NCBI GenBank assembly: GCA_913061155.1
Contig: CAJXSI010000001.1
Span: 77,955-114,325 of the forward strand
Source: an uncultured Alphaproteobacteria bacterium
GTDB taxonomy: Bacteria > Pseudomonadota > Alphaproteobacteria > UBA7879 > VGCX01
Reading direction: 5' to 3'
Length of the DNA stretch: 36,371 nt
Shown here: one piece after another, positions 18,986-27,315 of the stretch
Layout of the letters: each line of letters begins with the position of its first letter
Numbering within the stretch: the first letter of the stretch is position 1
Translations under genes and position numbers: made by a program
The notes under the pieces: generated by a model
What the model was told of the DNA's origin: nothing
What the model saw: only the letters and a program-made list of their open reading frames with translations
The model's database searches: none

Positions 18986-21708
18986 TAATGTGCCTCTGCC
19001 CAATTATCCCCAGTCCCTGAATCAACTTTTAAGGGGATCGATAGTTTATAAATATTTTCCATCAAGTCTGTCATAACTTTTATTATTTTTTCTACCTGAT
19101 TTTCAGGCACCTCGAAAATTAATTCATCATGAACTTGCAGTAATAATTTTGCATCCAGCTGATTTTCCTTTAAAACGTTTTCAGTCTGATTCATCGCTTT
19201 TTTGATAATATCCGCATTGCTTCCTTGTAAGGGAGCGTTAATGGCTTGGCGTTCTGCAAACCCACGAAACGCCCCATTTTTTGAATGAATATTGGGGACA
19301 TAGCAGCGACGGCCAGACAGGGTTAATACATGACCATGGGCCCGGGCATACGCAACCATATCGTCCATATATTTTTGAATCCCGGGGTATTGGATATTAT
19401 AGGCTTTAATATAATTACTGGCTTCCCCCCGGCTGATGCCCAGTTGACGCGCAAGACCAAAGGCACTGATACCATAAATAATACCAAAGTTAATCGCTTT
19501 GGCCCGACTTCGGATATCAGGGGTTATCTTTTCCAAAGGAATTCCAAATACTTGGCTGGCTGTTAAGGCGTGAATATCCTGGCCATTTAAGAAGGCTTGT
19601 TTTAATTCTTTAATATCTGCAAAATGGGCCAGTAACCTTAATTCAATTTGGGAATAATCAAACGAGACTAATTTCATCCCTTTTTCTGTAATAAAAGCCT
19701 GGCGAATTTTGCGTCCTTCAGGGGTGCGAATGGGAATATTTTGTAAGTTTGGATCCGATGATGCCAGGCGTCCTGTCGTTGTTCCTGCCATTGAAAAAGA
19801 GGTGTGAACCCGTTTCGTCACGGGATTAATATCATCAACCAAAGCTTCGGTATACGTATTAATAAGTTTGGCCATTTGGCGCCATTTCAAGATCAAGGCC
19901 GGCAAATCATGGTCAAGGGCCAGGGCTTCCAGAACATCAACACCTGTTGCGTAAGCCCCAGATTTTCCTTTTTTTCCTTCGCCAAGTTTCAATTTTGTAA
20001 ATAATATTTCCCCCAGTTGCTTTGGGGATCCAATATTAAATTCTTCCCCAGCTAGGTCATAAATTTTCTTTTCATGTTCTTTTAAATTCGCTGTGAATTC
20101 TTTACTTAATCCCCCCAAAAAAGAAGGGTCAATTTTGAATCCAGTTGCTTCAATTCCCACCAAGGTATCCACCAAGGGGCGGTCAATAATTTCATAAATT
20201 GACGTTAGTTTTTCTTCGAAAATTTGGGGTTTCAAAAGGCTGTAAAGGCGTAAAGTATAATCCGCATCTTCTGCCGCATAGATTGTGGCTTCGGTAATGT
20301 TAACTTGGTCAAAAGTTTTAATATGTTTACTTTTCCCCAGAACTTCCTTGAAAGAAATCATTTTGTGATCAAAATATCTTTTGGCCAATTCATCAAGATT
20401 GTGTGGCCCGGGCGTTAAAAGATAAGATAGTAACATTGTGTCATCATAGGGATGGATACCCACCCCATATTTTTTTAAGACTAACTTGTCATATTTAATA
20501 TTCTGACCGATCTTTAAAAGGGCCGGATTGATCAACAAAGGTTTTAGATGTTGCCATATTATCTCAATAGGCAGTTGCGCATTCTTTTCAGACAATAAAT
20601 CTTGTTCATGATTAATTGGAATATAACAAGCATCCCCTTCAGCCACAGCAAGGGAAATACCAATCAGTTTGGCTTGCATCGCATTCAAAGAATTGGTTTC
20701 TGTATCAATGGCAAAGGTGCCGGCTGCCTGACATTTTTTAACCCATTCGACCAGTTTTTCTTCTGTTTGAACACATTCATACTTTTGTTCTGATTTTGGT
20801 TTGATGGCTTCTTTGGGTTTTGCCCAAACCGCCCCATTAGTATGTTCAAATTTTTTACGGAAGATATTTTCCAAAGATTTAAAGTTTTGCTCTGTTAGAA
20901 ATTCAACAACTTTTTCAAGATCAGGTTGCCCCAAATGCAAAGCGTCCAGGCCTGTATCAAGGGGAACGTTTTCTTCCAGTGTTACAAGCCTTTTTGATAG
21001 GATTGCTTGATCTTTGAATTCAATTAAATTTTCCCGTCGCTTGTTTTGCTTTATGGTATGGGCATTCTCTAAAAGATTTTCAAGCGTCCCAAATTCCTTA
21101 ATAAGGTCTGTTGCCGTTTTGGGGCCAATGCCAGGAACGCCAGGGATATTATCAGAACTATCGCCGGCCAAAGATAAAATATCCAAAACTTTATTGGGGG
21201 GCACGCCAAATTTTTCAATAACTTTTTCTTCATCAATAAAGCGGTTTTTCATGTGGTCATATAAAACAACCTTACCATCATCCACCAGCTGCATTAAATC
21301 TTTGTCTGATGAAACAATCGTAACGTTATATCCTTTGTTGACCGCTCTTTTGGTATAGGTTGCAATCAGGTCATCGGCCTCAAACCCTTCCATTTCAAGC
21401 ATGGGCAGGTCAAAGGCTTTGCAAACTTCGCGAATCAAAGGAAATTGCGGAATAAGGTCTTCGGGGGTTTCCCCACGGTTGGCTTTATAGTCTGGGTAAA
21501 TTTCGTTGCGGAAAGTTTGACGTTTCGCGTCAAAAACAACAGCAATTTTGCTGGCTTCCATTTCCATTAAAAGCCGCGTAATCATATTGGTAAACCCAAG
21601 GACAGCCCCAACAGGCGTGCCATCTTTTCGGGTAAGGGGGGGCATGGCATAAAAGGCCCTAAAAATAAAGCCCGATCCATCAATAAGGTATAAAGTTTCT
21701 TTTGTCAT
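18985..21708 (-). CDS. polA: DNA polymerase I
   Basis: It fills gaps and removes Okazaki primers in replication and repair. At 907 residues all three domains are present. The 5'-3' nuclease opens LYLIDGSGFIFRAFYAMPPL and contains GDSSDNIPGVPGIGPKTA. The 3'-5' exonuclease keeps FAIDTETNSL (Asp about 334) and YAAEDADYTLRLY, so proofreading looks intact. The polymerase has TGRLASSDPNLQNIP, FDYSQIELRLLAHF (Asp about 684), RSRAKAINFGIIYG and LLQVHDELIFEVP (about 860). Some relatives lose the exonuclease residues; this one has not. It heads a two-gene unit with idi and is divergent from the large outer-membrane protein gene. No clear Shine-Dalgarno is visible. Confidence 0.97.
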   Translation of the reverse strand: MTKETLYLIDGSGFIFRAFYAMPPLTRKDGTPVGAVLGFTNMITRLLMEMEASKIAVVFDAKRQTFRNEIYPDYKANRGETPEDLIPQFPLIREVCKAFDLPMLEMEGFEADDLIATYTKRAVNKGYNVTIVSSDKDLMQLVDDGKVVLYDHMKNRFIDEEKVIEKFGVPPNKVLDILSLAGDSSDNIPGVPGIGPKTATDLIKEFGTLENLLENAHTIKQNKRRENLIEFKDQAILSKRLVTLEENVPLDTGLDALHLGQPDLEKVVEFLTEQNFKSLENIFRKKFEHTNGAVWAKPKEAIKPKSEQKYECVQTEEKLVEWVKKCQAAGTFAIDTETNSLNAMQAKLIGISLAVAEGDACYIPINHEQDLLSEKNAQLPIEIIWQHLKPLLINPALLKIGQNIKYDKLVLKKYGVGIHPYDDTMLLSYLLTPGPHNLDELAKRYFDHKMISFKEVLGKSKHIKTFDQVNITEATIYAAEDADYTLRLYSLLKPQIFEEKLTSIYEIIDRPLVDTLVGIEATGFKIDPSFLGGLSKEFTANLKEHEKKIYDLAGEEFNIGSPKQLGEILFTKLKLGEGKKGKSGAYATGVDVLEALALDHDLPALILKWRQMAKLINTYTEALVDDINPVTKRVHTSFSMAGTTTGRLASSDPNLQNIPIRTPEGRKIRQAFITEKGMKLVSFDYSQIELRLLAHFADIKELKQAFLNGQDIHALTASQVFGIPLEKITPDIRSRAKAINFGIIYGISAFGLARQLGISRGEASNYIKAYNIQYPGIQKYMDDMVAYARAHGHVLTLSGRRCYVPNIHSKNGAFRGFAERQAINAPLQGSNADIIKKAMNQTENVLKENQLDAKLLLQVHDELIFEVPENQVEKIIKVMTDLMENIYKLSIPLKVDSGTGDNWAEAH

Positions 21709-21801
21709 TTGTGCATGACTTTATCATGTCTTTCAAAAAAAGCAAAGATGGGGGGATATAAAACAATACCATTATACTGAACCCATTGATTTATGTGAAA
21801 T

Positions 21802-21830
21802 TTTCAGATATAAATGAAGTATTGTATAAT
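21802..21830 (+). promoter_or_regulatory. candidate promoter of the AMIN/beta-barrel protein gene
   Basis: A perfect -10 hexamer TATAAT (21825-21830) lies 23 bases before the TTG start at 21854, with GGGGA (21842-21846) as Shine-Dalgarno. The best -35 at 17 bases spacing is TTTCAG, a weak match, so activation or an AT-rich upstream element may be needed. The 145-base divergent region with polA has no other feature that I can see. Confidence 0.4.
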
Positions 21831-21853
21831 AAATAATTAATGGGGAACTAAGC

Positions 21854-24475
21854 TTGTCAAAGCGCGCATTGCTTTTATTGATCTGTCTTTTAACGACCAT
21901 CAATCCGTGCTGGGCAACCATTTCTGGGCTATCCTTTTCACAAAAAGATCAAAAAACAACAGTTGTATCTGTTGTCACAAGCGAACCAATTAATTTTAAA
22001 ATCACGCCAGAGTCTGATGAAATTATTGTTCTTGGGGGTTTTCGATTTAAAGATTGGCAAGCCCCAGCAGAAGGCAAAGGACAAGGGGCAGTCATTGATT
22101 ATTTCGTAGAAGAATACGAAGATGGATCAGCAGAACTTGTTCTTCATACCAATACAGGCGCACGTGTAAAAGGGGGGAAATTCAATATGAATGGATCTGT
22201 CCCCCAGTACGATATTTTAATTGAAGACGAGGGCGGTCTACCGAAAGGGGAAGGCATCCCAGTTGTGACAAGCGTTCAAGTTGGTAAAAAGGGGCCCTAC
22301 ACTCGGGTTGTCTTTGCCATGAATGATGCCATTGATTTTAATATAAAATACAACAAAGAAGGGGATAAAATTGCCTTTACCCCTGAACGTAGAATTAAGT
22401 GGACGGCGCCAACTTCTGAAAGAAAAGAAATGGGCTTTTTAGGGGGGTATTATTTGGTTGACCTTGGTTCAAAAGTTGGGGTTATTCTTGATGTTCGCCC
22501 TGGAACAAAAGTTGCCAATAGTACAATTTTGGATGCCCAATCCAATGCGCCCAAATACGTCATTGATTTGGCCCCTGCCTCTATGGAAGGGATTGCTGAT
22601 GACATGTTTGATACGGGTGCCAAAAGACCACCCCTTCCTGGAAATATTGGCATGGGAGCTGTTGGCGGAAATAGGGGGTCCCCTGAAAATAAAAATGACC
22701 AGAACGTTCAAAGTATGAATATTTTTACGCAGAACACAGATACAATTATTAACTTTACGACCCAAAAACCGACTGAATTTGATATTACAGAAAATGAATA
22801 TACAAACCAAGTTACTGTTCATTTACCCCGGACAGACTGGACAGCCGTTGAATCAATGGATAAATCGGGTGGGCTTGTTCAAGGGTATAAAGTTGATCAA
22901 TCAGATCCAAATATGACCAATGTTATATTTAGTGTTCAAGAAGGAACCAATGTTATTGGGCGCAAAGTTTCCTCTGGAGGCGAAGGGCAAAATTCAAGAT
23001 TCGTTGTTCATTTGAACCAAGATGAAAATAAATCCCCTGATTGGTTGGTGGATGATTCTGTTGACAAGCTTCCCTATGATGAAGCGCATCGTGAAGAAGT
23101 GCAAACATCGCAAGTTGTTTATAAAGGCGGCGTTTCTGAATATGCGTCGATTGGGGATGGGTTTTATGGTGGTTTGCAAGTTTCTTATTTTGGATCAGAG
23201 CATAAGAATGAAAGTGCAAACACGACACCTGGGGATACGCGTAGTCTAAGATCAGGTTTTACAGGTGTTTCAGGACAGTTCATTATGGGTCTTGGGAAAA
23301 AGATAGATAAATTTTATGCTGGAGGGGAAGTCTTTGCTGGTTATATGGGGGCAAAGCAAGTTCATCAACAGCAACAAGGATCAACCAACATTTCCAGCGA
23401 GGTTATACCCGGTGTTACCTGGGGGGTTGCCGCCCGTGTCGGCCATTACATATCTCCAGTTGCCTTGCTTTATGGGCGTTTGGGTGTGGTATCGACTGAT
23501 TTTTATTTTAGATCAACGGATTCAGCCAGGGGGGATGTGATTTTCCCAAGCAGTTACGCCAAACGGAACAGGACAGGTTTCTTGTATGCGATGGGAATAG
23601 AAACGGCAATCAGTGATCGAACAAGTTTCCGATTTGAAACGGGCCAGATTAACTATCAAGTTTTTTCCCATAAAACCAATTTGGGGGGACGTAACAATTC
23701 AATTGAACACAGGTTTATTATGAACCAACTTTCATTGTCCGCCATTACACATTTAAGCCCAATGTCAGGCCCATCAGCCATCACTTTGTTTGAAGATAGT
23801 GTCGTCCCAGGCTTGTATGTTGGTGGGTTGTTTGGTTTTCGAAATATAACTGAAAAAAGGGAATTGGATGGCCTGACAAACATAATTGGGGGAGCCAGTA
23901 CAAAACTTTATACGGCAGCGGGAAATACAGATCCGGTTTGGGGTTTTTACGCAGGTTATAGCAAGGTTCGCAACCGCTTTGCCTATGCTGGAGAAATGCA
24001 ACTATCACTGACGGGGGCTTTGATTGAAGAATCAATTAACCGTAAAAACGATGGATCTGGAACCGGATTTGGATTGGAATCTTATAAAGATAGATTGCAG
24101 TGGACGTGTGGGTTGGTTGGTAAAGCAGGTTGGATTTTAAATCATGGGGTGACGGCCTGGGCAAAAGCTGGTTTGGTATCAAGTCGATTTAAACGAACAC
24201 CTTACACGACAGGAACGGGTCGATATTTTGCGGCAGCAAAGGGATACAAGAAAAACATTTTTGGTTTAAGAACAGGGGCCGATCTTGAAATTGCCATTAA
24301 CAGAATGATGGGCGTCAGGGGAAGTTGGACATTTGACTATTATCCTGAATTTAAAATCAAAGATGCAAAAAATGGCTCGGTCAAAGAAACTGTTGCCATC
24401 ATGGACAATCGCTTTGGAATAGGTCTGACAGTTTACTTAAGTGAAACACTGACAAAAGCTGGCTTGTTTAGATAA
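21854..24475 (+). CDS. predicted outer-membrane protein: three AMIN-like modules plus two tandem beta-barrels
   Basis: I do not know a named homologue. The 873 residues begin with a signal peptide (MSKRALLLLICLLTTINPCW, cleavage near ATIS). Three similar modules follow at about 22-125, 135-241 and 285-391. Each has a sheet start, a [DE]FxI strand, an IxF/LP strand, W-x-A, a G-x(3)-Y strand and a final Y/F-VI-x-L strand. Module 2 (YTRVVFAMNDAIDFNI to PKYVIDLAP) resembles the AMIN domain of the AmiC encoded in this window; AMIN domains bind peptidoglycan. Residues about 436-634 and 652-863 each look like an 8-strand OmpA-type barrel of alternating aromatic and small residues (GFYGGLQVSYFG; GLYVGGLFGFRN), the second ending FGIGLTVYL near the C-terminus. 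Start TTG has GGGGA seven bases upstream. dacB follows 46 bases later. The domain reading is by eye. Confidence 0.7.
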   Translation: MSKRALLLLICLLTTINPCWATISGLSFSQKDQKTTVVSVVTSEPINFKITPESDEIIVLGGFRFKDWQAPAEGKGQGAVIDYFVEEYEDGSAELVLHTNTGARVKGGKFNMNGSVPQYDILIEDEGGLPKGEGIPVVTSVQVGKKGPYTRVVFAMNDAIDFNIKYNKEGDKIAFTPERRIKWTAPTSERKEMGFLGGYYLVDLGSKVGVILDVRPGTKVANSTILDAQSNAPKYVIDLAPASMEGIADDMFDTGAKRPPLPGNIGMGAVGGNRGSPENKNDQNVQSMNIFTQNTDTIINFTTQKPTEFDITENEYTNQVTVHLPRTDWTAVESMDKSGGLVQGYKVDQSDPNMTNVIFSVQEGTNVIGRKVSSGGEGQNSRFVVHLNQDENKSPDWLVDDSVDKLPYDEAHREEVQTSQVVYKGGVSEYASIGDGFYGGLQVSYFGSEHKNESANTTPGDTRSLRSGFTGVSGQFIMGLGKKIDKFYAGGEVFAGYMGAKQVHQQQQGSTNISSEVIPGVTWGVAARVGHYISPVALLYGRLGVVSTDFYFRSTDSARGDVIFPSSYAKRNRTGFLYAMGIETAISDRTSFRFETGQINYQVFSHKTNLGGRNNSIEHRFIMNQLSLSAITHLSPMSGPSAITLFEDSVVPGLYVGGLFGFRNITEKRELDGLTNIIGGASTKLYTAAGNTDPVWGFYAGYSKVRNRFAYAGEMQLSLTGALIEESINRKNDGSGTGFGLESYKDRLQWTCGLVGKAGWILNHGVTAWAKAGLVSSRFKRTPYTTGTGRYFAAAKGYKKNIFGLRTGADLEIAINRMMGVRGSWTFDYYPEFKIKDAKNGSVKETVAIMDNRFGIGLTVYLSETLTKAGLFR

Positions 24476-24478
24476 AGT

Positions 24479-24499
24479 CTTGTCAATTTTTGTGACAAG
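24479..24499 (+). terminator. inverted repeat, possible weak terminator
   Basis: CTTGTCA and TGACAAG form a perfect 7-bp stem around a 7-base loop (ATTTTTG), directly after the stop of the outer-membrane protein gene. There is no T-run after it (TAAGATTTAAAAG), so it could be a weak terminator, an mRNA-stabilising hairpin or a processing site before dacB. Confidence 0.35.
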
Positions 24500-24521
24500 T
24501 AAGATTTAAAAGTTTAGGGTG

Positions 24522-25940
24522 ATGTCGAAAGGTTTCCTTGTGAAAAAAATATTTTTTTTAATCATTACATTTTCTTGCTGTATTTTCGGAATTCAGGCAC
24601 AGGCCAATATATTGATTTCCAAACAAATATCTGCAGCTGATTTGGTGCCGAATGTTGGGGTGGCTGTTTATGATATTGAAAAACAAAAATTGGTTTTGGG
24701 CATTAATGAATTAAGCCTATATACGCCCGCCAGTCTTCAAAAAATAATTACCGCTGTTTTTGTTCTGAATAAATTGAAAAGGGGGTATACCGCCACAACA
24801 AAAATTTATAAAAACAAACAAGGCGATATATTTATACAATTTTCTGGGGATCCAAAATTTTCCTTAAAACACTTAAAAACGCTTCTTAAATCTTTTCAGG
24901 GGCAATCAGTTGGTAAGGTGTGCCTTGTGGATACATCCTATCAATTACCTTTATTATCACCAGGTTGGACCATTGCGGCAACACAACTTTGTTATGGCGC
25001 CCTTACAACAAAGTCATCTATTGGGGGAAACCGTTTGGTGGCCTATGTAACAGCTGGAAAAATTGGAAAACCGGCCCAAATTAAATTCAAAAAAGGCCAA
25101 GTTAATTACCCGATTATAAACCAGACGGTAACAAAAAAGCTTTGTTACACTGATCCGTCCGTTGGGTGGATGGATCAAATGCAACGGGATAACATTGATA
25201 TGACACGGAAAGGGCTGGTTATAAAAGGCTGTGTTCCCCATGACTTTAAAAATTTCAAAGTATGCTTGCCGATCAAACCAGATGATATTGATTATTATTT
25301 AAAGAAAGCTGTTGGACAAGCTTTTGATGAATCCAAAGTATTAATAAAAAAGGGTATTTTTAGGGCGTGCAATATGCCGGCTGGGGCTGTTTTAATATCT
25401 TCAGTTGAATCCCCTTTGTTAATAGATATGATTAAAGACAGTTTGAAAGATTCAGATAATTTTGTAACTGATTCTTTGTTTAAGGCAGCTGTTGATATTG
25501 ATGAATCAAAGTTTCCGGCCAATTGGTCTTTTGCTGGTAAGGTCGTGCGCAAAGAATTAAACCATTTAATGGGGTTGACCTTTACAGACAAGGATTTAAA
25601 AATTGAAGATGGCTCTGGATTGTCCATGTATAATCGTGTGTCGGCTAAGGCCCTGTCGCAGTTATTGGCAAAGATGCACCAAAAAGATTCCGGGTTTTAT
25701 AAAATGTTACCAAGGGCAGGGACAGATGGGACATTGACAGATCGCTTGAAAAGCGTAAAGGGAAAGATTTGGGCCAAGACGGGGACGCTGAATGGCATTA
25801 ATACCTTGGCAGGGTATATCGTAAAAAATGGCCACCCGAAATATAGCTTTGCCATTATGATTAATGGGCCAACAGATCAGCTCACCCGTAATAAAAACTT
25901 AATCGATCAAATTGTAAGATCTTTAACGGATTCTTTTTAA
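24522..25940 (+). CDS. dacB: D-alanyl-D-alanine carboxypeptidase/endopeptidase, PBP4 type
   Basis: A periplasmic class C penicillin-binding protein that trims D-Ala or cuts peptide cross-links. The three active-site motifs are visible: SLQK in YTPASLQKIITAVF (nucleophile Ser about 71), SDN in KDSDNFVTDSLF and KTG in IWAKTGTLNGINTLAGYI. Length, about 470 residues, fits the family with its inserted domain between motifs 1 and 2. The track starts at GTG 24519; ATG 24522 is the next codon. GTG 24540 is a serious alternative: AAAGG lies seven bases before it and it gives a compact signal peptide MKKIFFLIITFSCCIFGIQA. It overlaps the convergent Nudix gene by 4 bases. Confidence 0.92.
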   Translation: MSKGFLVKKIFFLIITFSCCIFGIQAQANILISKQISAADLVPNVGVAVYDIEKQKLVLGINELSLYTPASLQKIITAVFVLNKLKRGYTATTKIYKNKQGDIFIQFSGDPKFSLKHLKTLLKSFQGQSVGKVCLVDTSYQLPLLSPGWTIAATQLCYGALTTKSSIGGNRLVAYVTAGKIGKPAQIKFKKGQVNYPIINQTVTKKLCYTDPSVGWMDQMQRDNIDMTRKGLVIKGCVPHDFKNFKVCLPIKPDDIDYYLKKAVGQAFDESKVLIKKGIFRACNMPAGAVLISSVESPLLIDMIKDSLKDSDNFVTDSLFKAAVDIDESKFPANWSFAGKVVRKELNHLMGLTFTDKDLKIEDGSGLSMYNRVSAKALSQLLAKMHQKDSGFYKMLPRAGTDGTLTDRLKSVKGKIWAKTGTLNGINTLAGYIVKNGHPKYSFAIMINGPTDQLTRNKNLIDQIVRSLTDSF

Positions 25941-26374
25941 TTTCGGTAAACCAAGTGCAAAGGTTCTTGCTTATTAAGGTCATTTTGAAGATGGGAGATA
26001 AGTTGTTTTGGCATGTGGTTATGCTTTTCCAAATCAGACAGTGGAGCCCAAAAGGCTGTCAGTTGATCTTCGCAAGATTTAATTGTTTGATCAGATGGAA
26101 GGTCAAGCAGATCCGTTTTATAAATAAAGGAAATTTCATGGATATCTTTGCCATTTTGCGGGAAAAAGTTTTCCATAATTGCCCAAAGGTCTTTTACCTT
26201 GGCTTTCAGTCCAAGTTCTTCTTTAATTTCACGGATTAGGGCTTCCTCTACCGTTTCTCTAAATTCAACATGTCCCCCGGGCATAAAGGAAACGTTAAGT
26301 TTTTTGTGTTTGACCAGTACGATTTGTTCATTTTTAACGATTAAAGCCCGCGCAGTAATTTCTATCAGATGCAT
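25937..26374 (-). CDS. NUDIX hydrolase
   Basis: It is predicted to hydrolyse a nucleoside diphosphate linked to some group X. The Nudix box is complete: GHVEFRETVEEALIREIKEELGL. The start at ATG 26374 (MHLIEITARALIV, 145 residues) is preferred over the track's 26464, which reads through the end of the upstream gene. It begins two bases after that gene's stop, so it is the third gene of a csaA-DMT-Nudix unit. The substrate cannot be inferred. Its stop codon overlaps the dacB stop on the other strand (25937-25940). Confidence 0.85.
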   Translation of the reverse strand: MHLIEITARALIVKNEQIVLVKHKKLNVSFMPGGHVEFRETVEEALIREIKEELGLKAKVKDLWAIMENFFPQNGKDIHEISFIYKTDLLDLPSDQTIKSCEDQLTAFWAPLSDLEKHNHMPKQLISHLQNDLNKQEPLHLVYRN

Positions 26375-26376
26375 GC

Positions 26377-26715
26377 TTAGGCCCGGGACGTTAAAAGGAC
26401 GCCGGAAATAATCAACAAGATACCCATAACGTATTGCAGGTTTAAAGATTCGCATAAAAAGCAATAACTTAGAATAGGCACAAGAATGAAAGCTAAGGAC
26501 ATGAACATATATCCTTTGTTCAATGGGACATATTTCAAGGCAAAGACATACATGATGGTGCTGGCGCCGTAAAAAATAAGAGCAAGAATAAAGAATTTAT
26601 CAAAAAGAATTAACCAAGGGGATTTTAATCCGTCAATTTTCCCTGCACTAAGTTTAAATAAAACCTGGCCAATGCTGATAAAAACGGGGGTAAGTATAAG
26701 TAATAAATAGTGCAT
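26377..26715 (-). CDS. small four-helix membrane protein, DMT/EamA or ArnE-like
   Basis: The product has 112 residues and four predicted transmembrane helices: YLLLILTPVFISIGQVLF, FFILALIFYGASTIMYVF, YMFMSLAFILVPILSYCF and YVMGILLIISGVLL. The size and the second half (YVPLNKGYMFMSLAFILVPI) fit small drug/metabolite-transporter halves such as SMR or ArnE/ArnF, which work as dimers. Substrate unknown; candidates include undecaprenyl-linked sugars or small cations. AAGGA lies six bases before the ATG. It is 8 bases after the csaA-like gene and 2 bases before the Nudix gene. Confidence 0.75.
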   Translation of the reverse strand: MHYLLLILTPVFISIGQVLFKLSAGKIDGLKSPWLILFDKFFILALIFYGASTIMYVFALKYVPLNKGYMFMSLAFILVPILSYCFLCESLNLQYVMGILLIISGVLLTSRA

Positions 26716-26723
26716 GCAATTCC

Positions 26724-27062
26724 TTAATGTAATTTTTTGCCATTGGGTATTTCAGTTTTTGGGGCTGCCAGAACGATATTGCCATTTTGGTCTTCGAATC
26801 CTAAAAGAAGAAAATCAGAAATGAAACCTGCAATATTCTTTGTTCCTAAGTTCAAAGCGCCACAAACATTTTGTCCAATAAGACCTTCTAATGTATAGTT
26901 TTGGGTTATCTGCGCCGATGTTTGTTTTATGCCGAAGCCTTCTCCAAAATCAACCCATACTTTATAGGCAGGGTTTCGTGCTTTTGGAAATTCTTCTGTC
27001 TTTACAACTGTCCCGCTTCGAATCTCAACATCGGTAAATTGGCTGTAATCAATAATTTTCAT
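26724..27062 (-). CDS. csaA: CsaA-like tRNA-binding-domain protein
   Basis: A single OB-fold tRNA-binding domain protein of 112 residues, related to the C-terminal domain of some methionyl-tRNA synthetases and to B. subtilis CsaA, which has been described as having export-related chaperone activity. Seen here: FTDVEIRSGTVVKTEEFPKA, AYKVWVDFGEGFGIKQTSAQ, VCGALNLGTKNIAGFISDFL and the end APKTEIPNGKKLH, all family-typical. The start is ATG 27062 (MKIIDYSQF), because GAGG lies seven bases before it; the track adds eight residues. It heads the three-gene minus-strand unit. Confidence 0.9.
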   Translation of the reverse strand: MKIIDYSQFTDVEIRSGTVVKTEEFPKARNPAYKVWVDFGEGFGIKQTSAQITQNYTLEGLIGQNVCGALNLGTKNIAGFISDFLLLGFEDQNGNIVLAAPKTEIPNGKKLH

Positions 27063-27151
27063 TGGGCACCTCAAAATATAACTCATATTAAGACCAGGAT
27101 GTATTCCTGTCTAGACTTTTATGCCATTTTTAGGTATGGTGACTGCATAAT

Positions 27152-27293
27152 GGGCTTGTTGCACAATAAGGTTTTTAAGGCGAGTTTTAGGAAAAGTAAA
27201 ATTGGTGACGCGCAGTGCACTTGATGTACACGACCATCACAAATAAACTTTGACGCGAAAATCGTCCAAAAAGCACGGCTACGCAACAGCCCC
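27152..27293. mobile_element. MITE-like or IS-derived element with terminal inverted repeats
   Basis: GGGCTTGTTGC (27152-27162) and GCAACAGCCC (27283-27292) are inverted copies differing by one extra base, bounding about 141 bases. Looser similarity continues inward (GTTTTTAAGGCGAG left against GCTTTTTGGACGAT on the reverse of the right end). The minus strand is open across the whole element (27295 to the TAA at 27119, 58 residues, MGLLRSRAFWTIF to LKMA), just under the track's cut-off; this looks like a by-product of the repeat, not a gene. The ends recall the GTTGC-type termini of some IS families, from memory only. No target-site duplication is clear. It ends 8 bases before the gatC Shine-Dalgarno. 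Confidence 0.55.
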
Positions 27294-27315
27294 ATATATT
27301 AGGAGAAAAAGACCT

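Noticed and set aside
27250-27315. N-terminal extension of gatC in the ORF track (MTRKSSKKHGYATAPYIRRK)
   Set aside because: It is read from the inverted-repeat element and leader, GatC proteins do not have it, and GTG 27316 has a proper AGGAG.
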